This document shows, one piece after another, positions 35,226 through 47,214 of a stretch of 64,000 bases of DNA. Position 1 is the first letter of the stretch; each line of letters begins with the position of its first letter. Where the stretch lies: NCBI GenBank assembly GCA_029237695.1, contig CM055274.1, forward strand, positions 22,185,505-22,249,504. Direction: 5' to 3'. Below the pieces are notes generated by a model that worked only from the letters and a program-made list of their open reading frames with translations, had not been told where the DNA came from and did no database searches. The position numbers were made by a program, and so were the translations under genes. This DNA is from Conchocele bisecta. Lineage: Eukaryota; Mollusca; Bivalvia; Lucinida; Thyasiridae.

Positions 35226-36914
35226 TGATGCATGTTACGAAAGTTAAAAAGTAAAAAGAAATGCAAAACAATGATCATATGTACAATTATAGTGTCGGCT
35301 AATTCTGCATGTCCAAACACATTTAAATATCATTAACATTCAAGTCAGTCAAAATTCCTGAATATTCAACGAGGTTCAAAGAAGTCTGTGCAAGTAAAAA
35401 TGTCATAACGTTCTGACGTCAGTACGTGACGTAAAGTGTGTGATGTATGACGTCACATGCGTCTTTGCAATGTCACATTTTGTTCTGCTAATGCTGAGCA
35501 TCTGATAGTGTAAAAAAAATGGCGAACAGCATACTGGATCAGCATAGCAAAATTGGTATTAAGCTTGAAGCAGAACTATCCAGTAACATCATGACAGGTT
35601 AGTTTCTTAATTGAACAGTTAATTTGGTAAATAAGACAGCTATTCCATCAGCAGGATCTGAGGATTTTGACATTTTGACTATCTTCTAAATAACGTTTTA
35701 CCAAACTATCGAAATATGATAACATTTTGCTACTGTACAGTGTAGCAATTAAAGAGCTTGTTTATTCCAAAATCCACATATTAAATTTGACGTGAATTGC
35801 GCATTTTCCGATGTGCAAAATTAGCCGAAATGACAGCATGTGATAAATGTGTTTGAAAATAAAAACTGAAAAATGGCGCTTTTGACAAATAATACATGAT
35901 AATTATCTATATTTCTGGTTAGAATCATGTCGGGTGTTTCATTGAATACGTGATGATCAGTTCCTGATCAAATTATGCGGATGCACAGGCTGATCTGGAT
36001 CTACACTGATCTCAAACCACAAAAAAAAGCAATATGATGCCATATTGTAATGCATTTTGTACATTTACGTCACATTTATCAGTTATATCTAATATAGTAC
36101 TTCGCCTCCGATATGTTATCTACGGCTACAATTTGACCCATACATAAAATGTGAGCAACCGAAGTGCATACCCAAACCTGTTGATGCTATGTCAAAGTTT
36201 AGTAAACTGTATATGTTATACCTGTAAACAAATAATCTTTGATGTAGAACTAGTAAATTACCAAACATAATAGAACAGGGAAATAATTTTCCCATGGACG
36301 CCATTTTTTCTCTAGTTGTTGTTCAACATTCAACATAACGAAATTAAGCTTTCATATTTACAAGATATACATGCAAATGTCAGATAAACACCCTGGCCGG
36401 TATAATAACCAATTTCTGCATGTGTATGTTCTTTATTAATAATTTATTGATATATTTTTGACAGTTTTATATCGCTAACATATCAAACACGCCGGATAAC
36501 CGATTGCAAAAATCACTCTTCCATGAGTTACTTTAAAGAGATGGGGTTAAATTGCCATATTAAATTGCTCCATACCTCTCGTGAGGGTAGCAGTTTTGTT
36601 TCTAATCTGTAGATGGCGGCCATATTGGACGCCATCTTAAATTATGGACCAAGCTCCTGTAGGATACATGGGGGGATTTTCTGTGTTTCGGCTGATTATA
36701 TGCTGGATATAACCTGAAAAAATCAACGTTGGCCTATATCATGTGATGCTTGTCAGTTGTGTTGTCGTATGATGTTTGTCCACATGCGTGTGTGTGTGTG
36801 TGTGTGTGTGTGACATTAGCTGCATGTTTTCGGTTGTATATGCAAAGTGTTGCACTGTAAAGTGTGTGATGCAATGTAATGTAATGAAATACTCAGAACA
36901 AATGTAACAATTAC
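35226..36914. other. Intron, no gene seen
   Basis: AT-rich. It has a degraded GATCAG-type repeat near 35940-36010 and a (GT)n run at 36787-36812. No supported exon. Confidence 0.5.
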
Positions 36915-36995
36915 CTCTGGGTTTTTTTTGCCTCGACTTCCCGGCCGATTTCTTTGAGCTTGTCCTCATGCTTTTGTACCAGGTCATCAACATTT
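36915..36995 (-). CDS. Host gene exon, coiled coil
   Basis: 81 nt exon, acceptor TTGTAG and donor GAG/GTAATT. It encodes NVDDLVQKHEDKLKEIGR and the following charged residues, continuing the coiled coil in the same phase as its neighbours. A palindromic MITE lies immediately upstream in the intron (37010-37372), only about 15 bp from the acceptor. Confidence 0.8.
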
Positions 36996-37004
36996 CTACA
37001 AGTG

Positions 37005-37372
37005 TTCATTCATTATAGGAATGAATGGCCTTTTTGTGGAATTTATCGGGGTATAAACTTGGAAAAGTCGCGGGAATACTGGACTAAGGTAGGAAGGCAT
37101 TCGTCCAGTATTCCCGCGACTTTTCCAATTTTATATCCCCGATAAATTCCACAAAAAGGCCATTCATTCCTTATAATTCCAGCATTTGAAATAAATTCAT
37201 CAAGAACATGTGTTTATTTTCCGTTTTCTTAAGAATTATTTTAACTGCGCCTCACGGTTACAGAAAGTAGTTCGGCGTGGGAGTTTACTGGGATATAAAT
37301 TTTGGACAGAGAATTGCTACGGGCCAATCAAATGTTAGGGAATTGTGTAAATATTTTTGTGCTGGAATTATT
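37005..37372. mobile_element. Palindrome-bearing repeat, copy 2 (inverted)
   Basis: Reverse orientation relative to 34862-35225; the palindrome GGAATGAATGGCCTTTTTGT lies at its left end, directly beside the exon at 36915-36995. Confidence 0.8.
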
Positions 37373-37484
37373 CTGCGACATATTGGTGATAAAGTAAATA
37401 GGATGCAGACAAGTCCTCGTTCTGTCCATAGATAACGACGTCATCTGTGGTAATTTTCGAGCCTAAAACGTTACCTGATAAATG

Positions 37485-37605
37485 GAATACCAGACTAGTG
37501 TATTTTGATATCAAGTTTATCAGGCTCGGCTCGGAAATGGTAAGCCTCGGAATTCCTACGGGTTTCCTAGCCTTGCCTGATAAACTCGATATCAAAAGAC
37601 ACTAG
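37485..37605. repeat. Palindromic repeat (TTTGATATCAAGTTTATCAG), copy 2
   Basis: Same arms as 33719-33855 (TGATATCAAGTTTATCAGGC), interior diverged. Flanked by ACGTTACCTGATAAATGGAA on the left, matching the complement of the other copy's right flank. Confidence 0.8.
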
Positions 37606-38269
37606 CATAGGTAGTCTCTATTTATGGTATTCTCTATGTAACCACATATGAGACACGCCATGTGATGTTGTACCTTAGAACATTCATGAACAATATTTAC
37701 TGAAACTGTGAAATTTTCTGTAAATGACGTTGAAAGTTGACAAATGTTTCATATAGAAATCCGCATGCTATGTAAATGTTTTCAACTTACAACGTCAGTT
37801 ATGGAATATATTTATATAAGATATCGCACATTTCCTTAGGTACAAAATCACATTGAGTTTTGTTTTCCAGAGTTACTGCCCTCGCATAATGTAACCATAT
37901 ACCCAGTAGATCTAGTCCGTTTTAGACAGTTGACATTTTTTAAATTGTTTTACAATCTTATTACATTGTAGTTTGAAATGACCACTGAAGGCCATCAGCC
38001 AAATCCGTTGTAGGTGTAACAGAGATGTAGTCATATACCAAGTTTCAACACCGATAATATATTGCAGTTGACCTCGAAGGTCAACGTACAATTATGTTTC
38101 CATTACCCAATGTACTATTCCCCAAGTAACAGGCCAACACATGTGTATTTGACATAGCTATCCAGGCTTGTAACCAGGAATTAATTTAGGGGTGCATTAT
38201 CGACGGCGCGATGGACTAAACATTTCTTTGTTTGCACATCCACGGACAGACCTCGGTGGATTAACCCTT
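37606..38269. other. Intron, no gene seen
   Basis: Contains a loose inverted pair of GACGTTGAAAGTTGACAAAT with 37780-37800 and nothing coding. Confidence 0.45.
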
Positions 38270-38399
38270 TCACCCCTAAAGTAGCCTGAAGTAGCCTAAT
38301 ATACATGAAGTGCCGTTTTCACCTTTGACCACAAATCGCGGCGAATTTTAAAATCGCATTCGGTATCGGTTCAGCTGAATTGTGTCCATTTTTACTGTA
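38270..38399. repeat. Dispersed repeat copy B, left part
   Basis: Matches 8090-8270. It ends at TTTTACTGTA, where transposon 2 starts. Confidence 0.85.
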
Positions 38400-38640
38400 G
38401 TGAGGGATGTTAGGGCATTACATGGGAGGTTTGGTTCACATTCTTCCAAAAGGACCAATTTTGGCACAGACGTCGCCCATACCATACTGTTTCGATTTTT
38501 GATGGGCGCCAAGACGGGCGCCACTTGGGGCCGCCATATTTTCGAAATCCAATATGGCCGCCACTCCGATTAGAAATCAATCGTAGGTAAAAACCAAAAG
38601 GGCTAGAACCATGAGTAATACCTCTAAATATGGGTATTCG
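38400..38640 (+). repeat. Transposon 2 left terminal inverted repeat
   Basis: Pairs with about 43960-44200 with roughly three-quarters identity by eye; contains TTAGGG-like words at the tip. Confidence 0.85.
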
Positions 38641-39065
38641 GGCTCGTAGATTCTGATGCTGGTCTTATTTCGACGATTTGTGGTTTTAGGGGTTTCACAT
38701 AACAAATTCCCGAACATTTAAATGACCATTTCCAATTATTAATATTAGCTTTATTTCGCACTGGTTTGAGATCCTCTTCACATACATCATTTGTTAAACA
38801 GACGTAAACCACATTTCAATCAATCAATAATCACATGATTTCCTAACATCCCAAATAAAATAAAACCGCGCGTAATTCTGAGAGGCCGAAAATGCGTGAA
38901 CAACGCTGTCGTTTTTATTCAGATACTGAGTAGTGAAGTTAGTTAATCAATATTAGCAACTGCATAACATTCGCTTGAAAAATTGATGTATGCATATCGC
39001 GAATCGTGAAAATTATGAATTGGGGTCTTTGTTGTCTTTGTTAATCGGACAAAACACAAGAAGCC

Positions 39066-42000
39066 TTGCAAACTCCCAAGGAGGAGGGACTTGTATCACT
39101 TGAGAGAGATCTCAACGACTTCAATGCTATTAATCCTAATACTCTTCCTTCTGGCATTAGCGTCAGCATTAGTCAGTTGAATGATGGTCTAGGTATTGCA
39201 GCAACACTTAAATCACACAATGCTCAGTATCACAAAACATGCAGGAGGTATTGTAGTAGTTCTCGTGTTAAACGGGCGAGGGAGATTATTGACAAAGATA
39301 CCGGCCCGCACAATATATCTAGTCCCACAAAACTCAGATCATCTGGAGAAGTTCACCCTCCGGCCAATAGCAAGTACTGTGTAATTTGTGAGGGTGAGGA
39401 CCAGATCAACCTTCATAAAGTATTAACCGATGCCGTAGATGCCAACTTGAAGACTTGGGCGAAGACCACGAAAAACTTTCATTTAATTGGCAGACTGGTT
39501 GCAGTAGCGTCTGATGCGCATGCTGCTGATGTATGTTACCACCATCAGTGTTATGTACGTTTGCGCGACTTCGCTCGCGCTGTCGAGCGACAGGACTCGG
39601 CTGGACCCTCAACTCCGCCCTTTGACCCCCTCATATGTGCTAAAATTATTGCTCTAATCGAACATTCGGACACCACTATATTTAAGCTTTCGGAGCTTCG
39701 CAAGATGTATCAAAAGCTTATGAGTGATCATGGTCGCCCATGCAGAGATAAAAAAAAAGAGCCACACTCATCTGGATTCAAAGACCATCTGCTCGATGCC
39801 CTACCGGAATGGGAAGAGTTTTCCAAGGCAATGAAGGCAGGAAGGATATTTAAATATCTCACACATTGAAGGTGGCCGATGAGCTGGCAAAGACATATGT
39901 GTCTCAAATTGGTCAAGAGGACGCGCTTACGTTCATGCGGGCTGCCGTGATGATGCACACATTTTGCCTACAGAGCCAGGACCCTTTCGGCGGCTCATTC
40001 TCCCCCAACTGCCTGACGGAACCAGTGAACGAGGAGATGCGGAGTTTCTTTCATGTAGTGCTCCGGGGCCCATCAGCCCTTCATGGGCGTGAACAGAGCG
40101 GTGGCGATGCCAATTTAAATGCGAGGGAGAAGATCGCATGCAATATCTCGCAACTGCTCATCTACAATACCAGTAAGGGTACGCACCATGCAGTAAAGAC
40201 GGATGCAGTGCGACACAACAAGGAAAGAGAAACCCCATTTCCGCTGTATCACGGCCTCAAGCTACACGGTCACGGACGGAGTAAAACACAGATTGAAATT
40301 GACAATGAACAGGGTATATCGGTATCATACAGTCGTGTCATGGAAGTAAAGCGATGTCTTGCGCGGGCGGTGTGTGCTCGCCATACTCAGGATGGCGTTG
40401 TATTACCCACCAATAGTCGTCTCAAGGTCTTCACCACACACGATGTTGATAATATAGATAGCAAGGCTGAGGGCAACTTCTCACTTGATGAGTTCCATGG
40501 ATATGTATTGAGCGTGACGAACCATCTTTCGCACGAGAACCACGGAATAAAGCGGCCACCAATCACAATTGACCCCTCCGATATGTCCATTGCGAAGCTT
40601 CCAGACTCTTACGTGATCCAGACCCCAGTCGAACTCTCTAAAACTGATGTATTTGCACCCAGACTTGGCGACAGCGAAGCCAGACCACCCCATGATATGC
40701 GAGGTGCCATTGTCAAGGACGTGGCGTGGATGGAGCACGTCACCAGGTTGCTCGAGGAAGGTGAGCTTTCAGAGGGGGACGTAATCACCTGGTCGGGGTA
40801 CAACTCGTTGCTTGCGAGCGACAAGTCGGTGAAACCTCCTGCTGAGATCGGCATCTATCCCCTCTTCCCAGACAAGGCCACGTTCGCTTCTTGAATGAAG
40901 CACGCGATGGAGCTGACAATGCAGGCCACCGAGTTCCTCAACCCTGGCCAGATCAGCGTTCTCGGTGCAGATCAGCCACTGTATTCGATCATCAAACTCA
41001 TTCAATGATCATCAAACCCAGCCACATTTGGAGAAGACAAGCTGGTTATTATGATGGGTGGGCTGCACATTGAAGATAAGATGCATCTCATGATAGGCAA
41101 ACTGCTGCGCGACTCGGGGTGGGCCACCGTGCTTTCTCAGGCGGAAGTCCTGACATCCGGTCGCGCACAGTCTGCGCTCAATGAGCATCACATCAAGTGC
41201 ACACGATATGCCCATCAAGTATCTCTCATGTATCTGTACCTGCTCAAGCAGAAAGCATACTCAGAGTATTGCAAGAATATAATGGGCCCGGCTGAATCAT
41301 TCGATATGTGGAATCGACGTTCCCAAACTGTACCCCAGTTCAAGTTCTGGTCAACCATAATTGAGTTGGAGCTGCTAATGGCTCGGTTTGTACGGTCACT
41401 GAGGGAAGGAGACTTCGCACTGTATGTGCAATCATGTGACGAACTCTGCGGCTGGTTTCATGCACTGGACCACACGAACTACGCCCGTTGGCTGCCGGTA
41501 CACGTACGTGACATGGTCGGTCTTACAGATAAACATCCTGAAGTACATGCGGAGTTCATGAAGGGAAACTTTGTTGTGCAAAAATCTGCTAAAAAGTTCA
41601 GCCTCATTGCCAAGGACCAAGCCCATGAACAATCCAATGAAAGCCTCCAAGCGCACGGTGGAGCGGTTGGACTCTATGAGAACCCAGAGGTTCTTACACT
41701 CTTCATGTTGGCCGGACCTGTATGCGCGCGGGTGGTTGATGAATTCGAGGCCGTACACGAACCACCATCGTCATCCACCGTTCATCACGGGGAAGGACAC
41801 AGCTTGCAAGTCAAGTTTAGAAAGGATGTACTTTCGTTTGTCGAGGTGGTAAATCAGCGTGGTAATCCTTTTCTTGTTACAAACCAAGAGCTTGTAGCAC
41901 TCGATACACAGACTGTCATGGAAGAGGCCGTTGCTACATCGCTGTCTCAAAAACGTGAAGCTGGCCAAACCATTCACGCAGCATATGTCATGGAAAGGCT

Positions 42001-43539
42001 GGTACACGTTTCTGTACCAGTATCTGATACAATCAAGCGGAACAACATACTAACCTTTGCCAATCGATCAGACCCCAAGAAAAAAGGCACGAAGGACGTA
42101 CAGAGGCAGAACATGACCTTAGTCACGCAAATTTTCCTGTCACTCCAGTCGCGTCCTGATGCCGACATGACGGAGTTATTTCGGTTTGAAAATCAGAGAG
42201 AGCCACCGAGCCTCGCTGATCGAGGGTCGCTGCGCTTTGGAACAAAGTCAGACATTCTGCAATGCCTCAATGCACCCACTGGCCGCGCAGCTGCTGCCAA
42301 ACACGCCACGCTCGTGGTTTTAGATATGGCGGCAATAATCCACTTGGTGCGCCCGACTCGACTACGGCAAAGACATTCCGCGAGTACGTGACGCTACACA
42401 TGGTACCATTTCTGGAGGCACAAATGAAGAGTGGTACCCAACGCATCGATGCTATTTGGGATAATTACCCCGCGGAAAATAATCTCAAAGTTCTTACACA
42501 GCAACGGCGCGGTAATGGCCCACGAACAAGAGTTGGCGATGGAAGCACTCAGATACCAAAGCGTGAATGGAACAGTGGCTTCCTAAAGAACGAGGAGAAC
42601 AAAAAGGAGCTGTTCTCATTCATCAGTACTCAGATCTCCAAGACTGACATGGGCGGAAAGCTGCTCCTAAGTACTCACTTCGAGACCGTGCTCGCCAACA
42701 GACCTATTGACCTTGCATCACTTCAGCCGTGCAACCATTCTGAGGCGGACACTAGGATCCTCCTGCATTTAGCACATGCCGCAGAGCAGGGACATACAAC
42801 AGCATATGTTCGTACAGTGGACAGTGATGTCGTGGTTTTGGCAGTCAGATTTTTCGAGACACTTTGCCTGTCAGAGATCTCGGTGAGTTTCGGTAGCGGA
42901 AGAATATATCGTGACATTCCAGTCCATTCCATATGCTCCAATCTCGGTCCTTCAAAGTCCTTGGTACTGCCCCTCTTCCACAGTCTGACCGGATGTGACA
43001 CTGCATCACAGTTTCTTGGATGTGGCAAGAAGACCACTTGGACAGCCTGGTCAAGCATACCTGAACTGACCGACACATTAGTGGCTCTTACGCATGACCC
43101 TAACGTGTACAGTATCGAGTCATTGTACATGCAGCGTATCGAACGCTTCGTCGTACTCATGTACAGCAAAGGGTGTGGTGCAGCCGATGTAAACGAGGCC
43201 AGGCATCGCCTCTTCACCACAGGAAGTAGATCATTGGAAAATATTCCGCCTACCCAAGCCGCTCTGTTCCAGCATGTGAAGCGAGCACTTCTACAAGCGA
43301 GTTTCTACTGGAGTCAGGCCATTTCGGTCCAACAGGAAATCCCTGACTTCAGTGAGTGGGGTTGGCACAAAGATGGCACCAGTACTTGGCAGCCCCTATG
43401 GACTACTCTCAGCGATGCTTCAGTAGCATGTGCCATTCTCTTACACTGCGGCTGCGTCAAGTCATGCACAGGACGGTGCAAGTGCAACCATGCTGGTGTC
43501 CGATGCACGGTCCTTTGCAAATGCGAAGGGGGTGCGTAA
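39066..43539 (+). pseudogene. Transposon 2 protein: Cys/His N-terminus, transposase-like core, XPG/FEN-like nuclease, CXC cluster
   Basis: One ancestral protein of about 1490 codons, broken by a frameshift near 39855, TGA at 40892 and 41006 (frame is kept across both), and a frameshift near 42355. N-terminus: Cys/His pairs CRRYC, CVIC and CYHHQC suggest zinc binding. Middle: LGADQPLYSI (about 40957-40990) and IMMGGLHIED (41051-41075) look like the acidic core of an RNase H-fold transposase. Then a long helical region. Nuclease: IWDNYPAEN (about 42450-42480), SEADTRILLHLA (about 42738-42775), TVDSDVVVLA (about 42813-42843) and SLTGCDTASQFLGCGK (about 42980-43027) follow the XPG/FEN motif order. 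C-terminus: CGCVKSCTGRCKCNHAGVRC plus four Cys, a CXC cluster. Closest known setting is Academ with an XPG nuclease; a CXC/PIN family of unknown class is the alternative. Confidence 0.85.
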
Positions 43540-43959
43540 ATAACGAGAATGTTGATGAGGTGATGCAGTAGTAAGGACGCCAGAACGTATAGGTAGCGAA
43601 TTAAGAATTATTGGTAACCATGACCTCAAATAGTCAAAAGTATATCAGAATATGATAATCCGATGCCACAAACCCCTTAAAAGCGATATTATTTGTGATC
43701 CCAGCTCTTTCGACATTTTTTATGCAATTGACCTCTGGCTGACCTCAGGTTCGGGCGACCTCTGCCGTGACCCTGGTTTGTTATATTGCATCCAATCGTC
43801 AAATTAGGTCAGAGTCATGTTTCTCAACCCCGGAAACTGATACAATGATATACTGTTCGTACATATTGATTAACACTTAATAAATATGACGAATTTGACT
43901 CAAAATTACCTTTATCGTGACCTTAAAATATGATAATGACCTCAAATTCTCTAAATAAC

Positions 43960-44200
43960 ATTATAATTGGATTCCCTGAACCACAAAACCCATAAAAAGT
44001 ATTATTATTTATGAATATAGCACTTTTTGTTGTTTTACTAAGACTGATTTCTTACCCGACTGGCGGCTATATTGGATCTCGCCAAAATGGCAGCCCCGGG
44101 GGTTGTTCGTCGGAAATCGAAATAGTATGGTATAGACTACATCTTGGCTAAAGTTGGTGTTTTGGAAGAATCTGAACCAAATATCCCTAACAGCCCTAAC
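43960..44200 (-). repeat. Transposon 2 right terminal inverted repeat
   Basis: Complement of the left repeat; followed at once by TACTGTA. Confidence 0.85.
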
Positions 44201-44207
44201 TACTGTA

Positions 44208-44605
44208 CATGCGGCTTAACCAACGACATGGTCATGCCCATTATGATTGCAATGCTTATTATGACAACTGTGTAGTCTAAAACCAGCCAATATTGAAGCT
44301 CATCGTAAATAAATCGGATATTTAATCAGATACATTTAATGCCGCCATTTTGCTTTGAATGACGTCGCTAGATTTGTTACGTATGGCGAGGTAATGACGT
44401 CAAAACCTGACGTCACGCACGTTCAAACAATTAAGTTCAGTATGCGGTAAAAATAAAATACATGATTAGTGCCGTCGAATATAAAATATATTCGGTTTCG
44501 CCCCGACAACTTTATAGGGGCTCGCTAAAGCTAGCCCCAATAAAGCTGTCTAAGGCTCAACCGAATATATTTTATATTCGACGGCACTAACCATGTATTT
44601 ACTAT
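44208..44605. repeat. Dispersed repeat copy B, right part
   Basis: Continues copy A from CATGCGGCTTAACCAACG to the GTGCCGTCGAATATAAAATA hairpin (44470-44590) and CCATGTATTTACTATATACA. Confidence 0.87.
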
Positions 44606-45053
44606 ATACAGGATAGTTCAGTTTAAGAGACACATAACTCCTATCTATATACTATATAAACATTAGCAACGAACTTAATTTGTAGTGGTGAGACAAATTA
44701 AAAATTCCTCTTGGACAGTGAAAAAACTGTGTGGAAACACTAGTATACTATTTTTAAAGTACTAACTTACTATCTATATGGACTGGAAACACTAGAATAC
44801 AATTATTTATCAGGAACTAGCTCTGTGAAGCTTAATTGTACGTGCTGACTACTTTGTATAGATAAATAAGAACACTACATACAATTGTATGTGCTTACTA
44901 CTTTTATAAAATATAGAAGAAGACAACATAAATAATCATAGTGCTGACTCTCCAAATAAACCGCTATTTTGTATAAAAACACAAAACTTACCATCTGGAC
45001 CAGACCACCCAATTCCCCAAATTAGTGTTTATTTTTCATATGTGAAGTACAGT

Positions 45054-45172
45054 GGAAAAGAAGTTGGCGGGGATTGTTAGTGAAAGTAAGGCGAAGACTG
45101 CCAGACGACTTTAAATTTGAGACAGAGATTGTGCCTCTCATCCAACGAAAATAACGGAGATTGAACACCAAA
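45054..45172. repeat. Inverted repeat arm (pairs with 46054-46172)
   Basis: TGGAAAAGAAGTTGGCGGGG to AACGGAGATTGAACACC; the opposite arm lies 0.9 kb away. Enclosed sequence includes the tRNA-like gene. Element type unknown. Confidence 0.85.
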
Positions 45173-45304
45173 TATCTATATACTATATGCTATATTCATA
45201 TGTGAAGTGCCTTAAAGGCTTTATCAGTCTAAAGGCCTACATGTACATCTCAAGATAGATTTATATATTGTAACAGGATACGGAAAATGCAACGGAAAAG
45301 ATGT

Positions 45305-45377
45305 ACACCGACCGGGGATCGAACCCGGGACCTTCCCAATACCAGCGGGACGCGCTAACCAACTGCGCTACCGGAGC
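45305..45377 (-). tRNA. tRNA-Thr(GGT)-like gene or tRNA-derived SINE head
   Basis: 73 nt on the minus strand with A box TAGCGCAGTTGG and B box GGTTCGATCC. D stem GCGC/GCGC, anticodon stem TCCCG/TGGGA with loop CTGGTAT (anticodon GGT, Thr), and T stem CCGGG/CCCGG all form. The acceptor stem has one T-T mismatch and two G-T pairs. GGT is not the usual eukaryotic Thr anticodon, and there is no clear T-rich Pol III stop right after it, so a pseudogene or SINE head is possible. Confidence 0.6.
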
Positions 45378-46053
45378 ACGATGCTGCCGATCGGTATTTT
45401 TATATCCACACTCATGATTACACATGGTACCATTCCCGTTACAACTTTAATGTAATGCAATGGGGGCGTTTTGTACTTTGTAATCAGAATTAGGATAGTT
45501 TTCATCACGAGTCGTGAACATAATGTACATTGTTGATCTATATTTTCCATGCGTCATGTGCATATTTCTTACACATTTCAAGAATGCAGATACTCTAGTT
45601 TATATATGGTATATTTGCTACAGTAGTCTATACACTAGATAACACTGATAGGTGATTATCATAATATGCACATATTATGTACATATTATATAGTACATCG
45701 CATCGAGAGTGATAATCGAACAACATCTTCACCGGCTGGTTTCGGCACTCCTTTACATGCGACGCATGCAAAAACAATAATAATAAACGCAAATGTTATT
45801 CGGCGTAAAATATGAATGTAGAACATCCAAAAGAAAGCCAATATTGCAATTCAAGCATAACATGCATTGATGTAAAATAATTACCAAAACCGATAGATAA
45901 TAATGTTGTTCGATTATCACCCGGGACACATGCTTTCACAAATAATCACAATTTCTGTATAATTTTTTCCAACATGTCAATTTCATCGTCTTGAATATTC
46001 AGTTTGCGCGCCGTCTCAGAAGCCTAGCTGTCCATTTTTCGAACATGCCTTCG

Positions 46054-46172
46054 GTGTTCAATCTCCGTTATTTTCGTTGGATGAGAGGCACACTCTCTGT
46101 CTCAAATATTAAGTCGTCTGGCACAGTCTTCGCCTTACTTTCACTAACAATCCCCGCCAACTTCTTTTCCAG
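46054..46172. repeat. Inverted repeat arm (pairs with 45054-45172)
   Basis: GGTGTTCAATCTCCGTTATT to CCCCGCCAACTTCTTTTCCA. Confidence 0.85.
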
Positions 46173-46240
46173 TTACCCCGCTTGAAGCCATACTCTCCGT
46201 ATACGGTTAATCACAACAAATAATGTAAGATGTAGATATT

Positions 46241-46470
46241 TATGGAAGGTCATATCCGCCATAATTATATTTGGCTTGATGCTTGCTGGCTGATGACATT
46301 TTAAGTTCTATCCGTCTTATTACAATTGTATGTGGCTTGATGCTTGTTGGCTGATGACATTTTAAGTTATATCCGTCTTATTACAATTATATGTGGCTTG
46401 CTGCTTGCTGGCTGATGACATTCTAAGTTCTATCCGTCTTATTACATTTCTATGTATGTGGCTTGACGCT
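46241..46470. repeat. Tandem repeat, 62-65 bp unit
   Basis: Three to four units of GTGGCTTGATGCTTGCTGGC plus TGATGACATTTTAAGTT(C/A)TA and TCCGTCTTATTACAATT. Confidence 0.88.
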
Positions 46471-46899
46471 TTATTCATTCGTACTGTTCCAATTCGTTTG
46501 TGTTTATTACATTCTAAGTAGCTTGATGCTTCATTGGTAGTGACATCCGGAGTTCCATTATTGAGTATTGCATCGCTGTTTTGCTATGCTCGCTAAGCCA
46601 CGCCCCTTGACAACAATAATTTGGGAACAACCATTATGACGCCAGGTGCGCTGCTAAAACTTAAAATAGTTCTCCTAACATTATTTAATATGCTGGTACC
46701 TGTCCTACAATGCTTTGCTCTCTAAATTGGTTCCATGTCCCTAACGGTGTTGATGTAGATTGATGCAGCATTTTCTCTTTGCGCCATGTTTAGGTTAAAA
46801 GACACCAAATAGTTTGACTGTATAATTTAACCGAATCCCAGCCAGTCTTTTCTACTTTCACTATTCGTATGGATGATGTGGGACCAACCTCGTCATGTC

Positions 46900-47214
46900 A
46901 GGCGCGGATCCAGGATTTCAGTGAGAGGGGGGGGGGGGGGGGGGGGCGGCGTTAATATTTTTGCAATACTTGACTATATTATCGAACGAGCGTAGGATTG
47001 TAGTTCAGGTTGTTGTTGTTATGGCTGCTGTCAGATGATTATGCTGCTGCTGCTGCTGCCCCAAGTTTATTTCTTGGCTGCACCCCCCAATAAACAATAA
47101 ATTTACAACGCGAACGCAGAAATGTGCCTTGTAACTTGTAAAAAATAATCTTTACTCCACGAATTTTAGGGGGGGGGGGCTTCGTGTCCGCCCCACCCCC
47201 TGAATCCGCCCATG
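46900..47214. mobile_element. G/C-run MITE, copy 2
   Basis: AGGCGCGGATCCAGGATTTC to CTGAATCCGCCCATG, with imperfect inverted ends. Flanked by CATGTC at 46894-46899 and 47215-47220; the mirror arm near 48450 has the same site with one CATGTC and no insert. Confidence 0.85.

Larger units (their letters stand above)
38400..44200 (+). mobile_element. DNA transposon 2 (Academ-like, XPG/CXC type)
   Basis: About 5.8 kb with inverted repeats of some 240 bp: left starts GTGAGGGATGTTAGGGCATT, right ends CCCTAACAGCCCTAAC. Further shared blocks are TTTGGTTCA(C/G)ATTCTTCCAA, CATACT(G/A)TTTCGATTT and CCAATAT(G/A)GCCGCCA. A perfect 7 bp direct repeat TACTGTA flanks it (38393-38399 and 44201-44207). The uninterrupted paralogous site at about 8276-8282 carries a single TACAGTA. 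Interior: one decayed intronless gene on the plus strand. Confidence 0.9.

Noticed and set aside
38400..38420. Telomere-like TTAGGG words at the transposon 2 tips
   Set aside because: Only one or two copies in each end, part of the inverted repeat, no array.
40892..41008. TGA recoding (for example selenocysteine) in transposon 2
   Set aside because: Frameshifts elsewhere in the same gene show it is decayed; no stem-loop element was recognised.
42723..43220. 165-residue minus-strand frame
   Set aside because: Antisense of the transposon 2 nuclease region.
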